Of a DNA stretch of 14,883 nucleotides, positions 14,871 through 14,883 are shown in pieces. A program made the translations under genes and the position numbers. Under the pieces are notes generated by a model. That model ran no database searches. It saw nothing but the letters and a program-made list of their open reading frames with translations, and was not told the origin of the DNA. How positions within the stretch are numbered: the first letter of the stretch is position 1; each line of letters starts with the position of its first letter. Origin of the DNA: Candidatus Methanomethylophilaceae archaeon (GTDB lineage Archaea > Thermoplasmatota > Thermoplasmata > Methanomassiliicoccales > Methanomethylophilaceae); the NCBI GenBank assembly GCA_013329105.1, contig DUKW01000014.1, positions 1-14,883 on the forward strand, in the 5' to 3' direction.

Positions 14871-14883
14871 AGATCGGAAGAGC
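14871..14883. other. Illumina adapter sequence at the contig end
   Basis: The last 13 bases, AGATCGGAAGAGC, are identical to the common core of the Illumina TruSeq adapter and lie flush with the contig end. This is residual adapter from an untrimmed read, not genomic sequence; the true insert ends at 14870. Confidence 0.95.

Overview
The window is a stretch of archaeal chromosome, about half G+C. The archaeal assignment rests on gene content: ribosomal proteins eS24 and eS27, RNA polymerase subunit Rpo7 with Spt4, a GTP-dependent dephospho-CoA kinase (DUF359 family), deoxyhypusine synthase and two geranylgeranyl-reductase-type flavoproteins. It is supported by TATA/BRE-like boxes, oligo-T stops and a CCA-encoding tRNA-Arg. 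A euryarchaeal, possibly Thermoplasmatota-like, lineage is an inference from gene order and style, not proven. The right end is not genomic: the last 13 bases are exactly the common Illumina adapter core, so the contig stops in an untrimmed read.

Layout. 1-336 (minus): 5' part of a radical SAM enzyme running off the left edge, with a strong inverted repeat across its likely promoter. 701-777 (minus): tRNA-Arg(CCG). 864-2573 (minus): a tight information-processing operon, rpo7 - spt4 - dephospho-CoA kinase - eS24 - eS27, driven by a clear TATA box near 2620; three junctions overlap or abut and the tRNA follows without an obvious terminator or promoter. 2685-4901 (minus): membrane pyrophosphatase with the K+-independent signature, with its own TATA box. 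4988-5464 (minus): a short cysteine-rich protein resembling the N-terminal part of MetV. 5700-8235 (plus): a three-gene overlapping operon of a thymidylate-kinase-like protein, deoxyhypusine synthase and an NAD-type isocitrate/isopropylmalate dehydrogenase family enzyme. 8421-9350 (minus): cation-diffusion-facilitator zinc exporter, preceded by about 500 bp without a gene. 9854-12770 (minus): an operon of an unrecognised polytopic membrane protein and two divergent geranylgeranyl-reductase-family flavoproteins. 12879-14447 (plus): aldehyde dehydrogenase. 14432-14870 (minus): C-terminal part of a probable condensation/alcohol-acetyltransferase-like enzyme cut by the contig end.

How the genes work together. 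The rpo7 operon couples transcription and translation components with an essential CoA-synthesis step, a gene neighbourhood known from other archaea. Deoxyhypusine synthase modifies aIF5A, which is not in this window. The pyrophosphatase would use pyrophosphate from biosynthesis to pump protons. The two flavoproteins probably saturate isoprenoid chains of archaeal lipids or quinones, with the co-translated membrane protein as a possible partner. I see no mobile element, CRISPR array, toxin-antitoxin or defence locus. The least expected items are the two hairpin-like inverted repeats in intergenic DNA, the non-canonical P-loop of the thymidylate-kinase-like protein, the truncated MetV-like protein, and the membrane-protein/double-flavoprotein operon.
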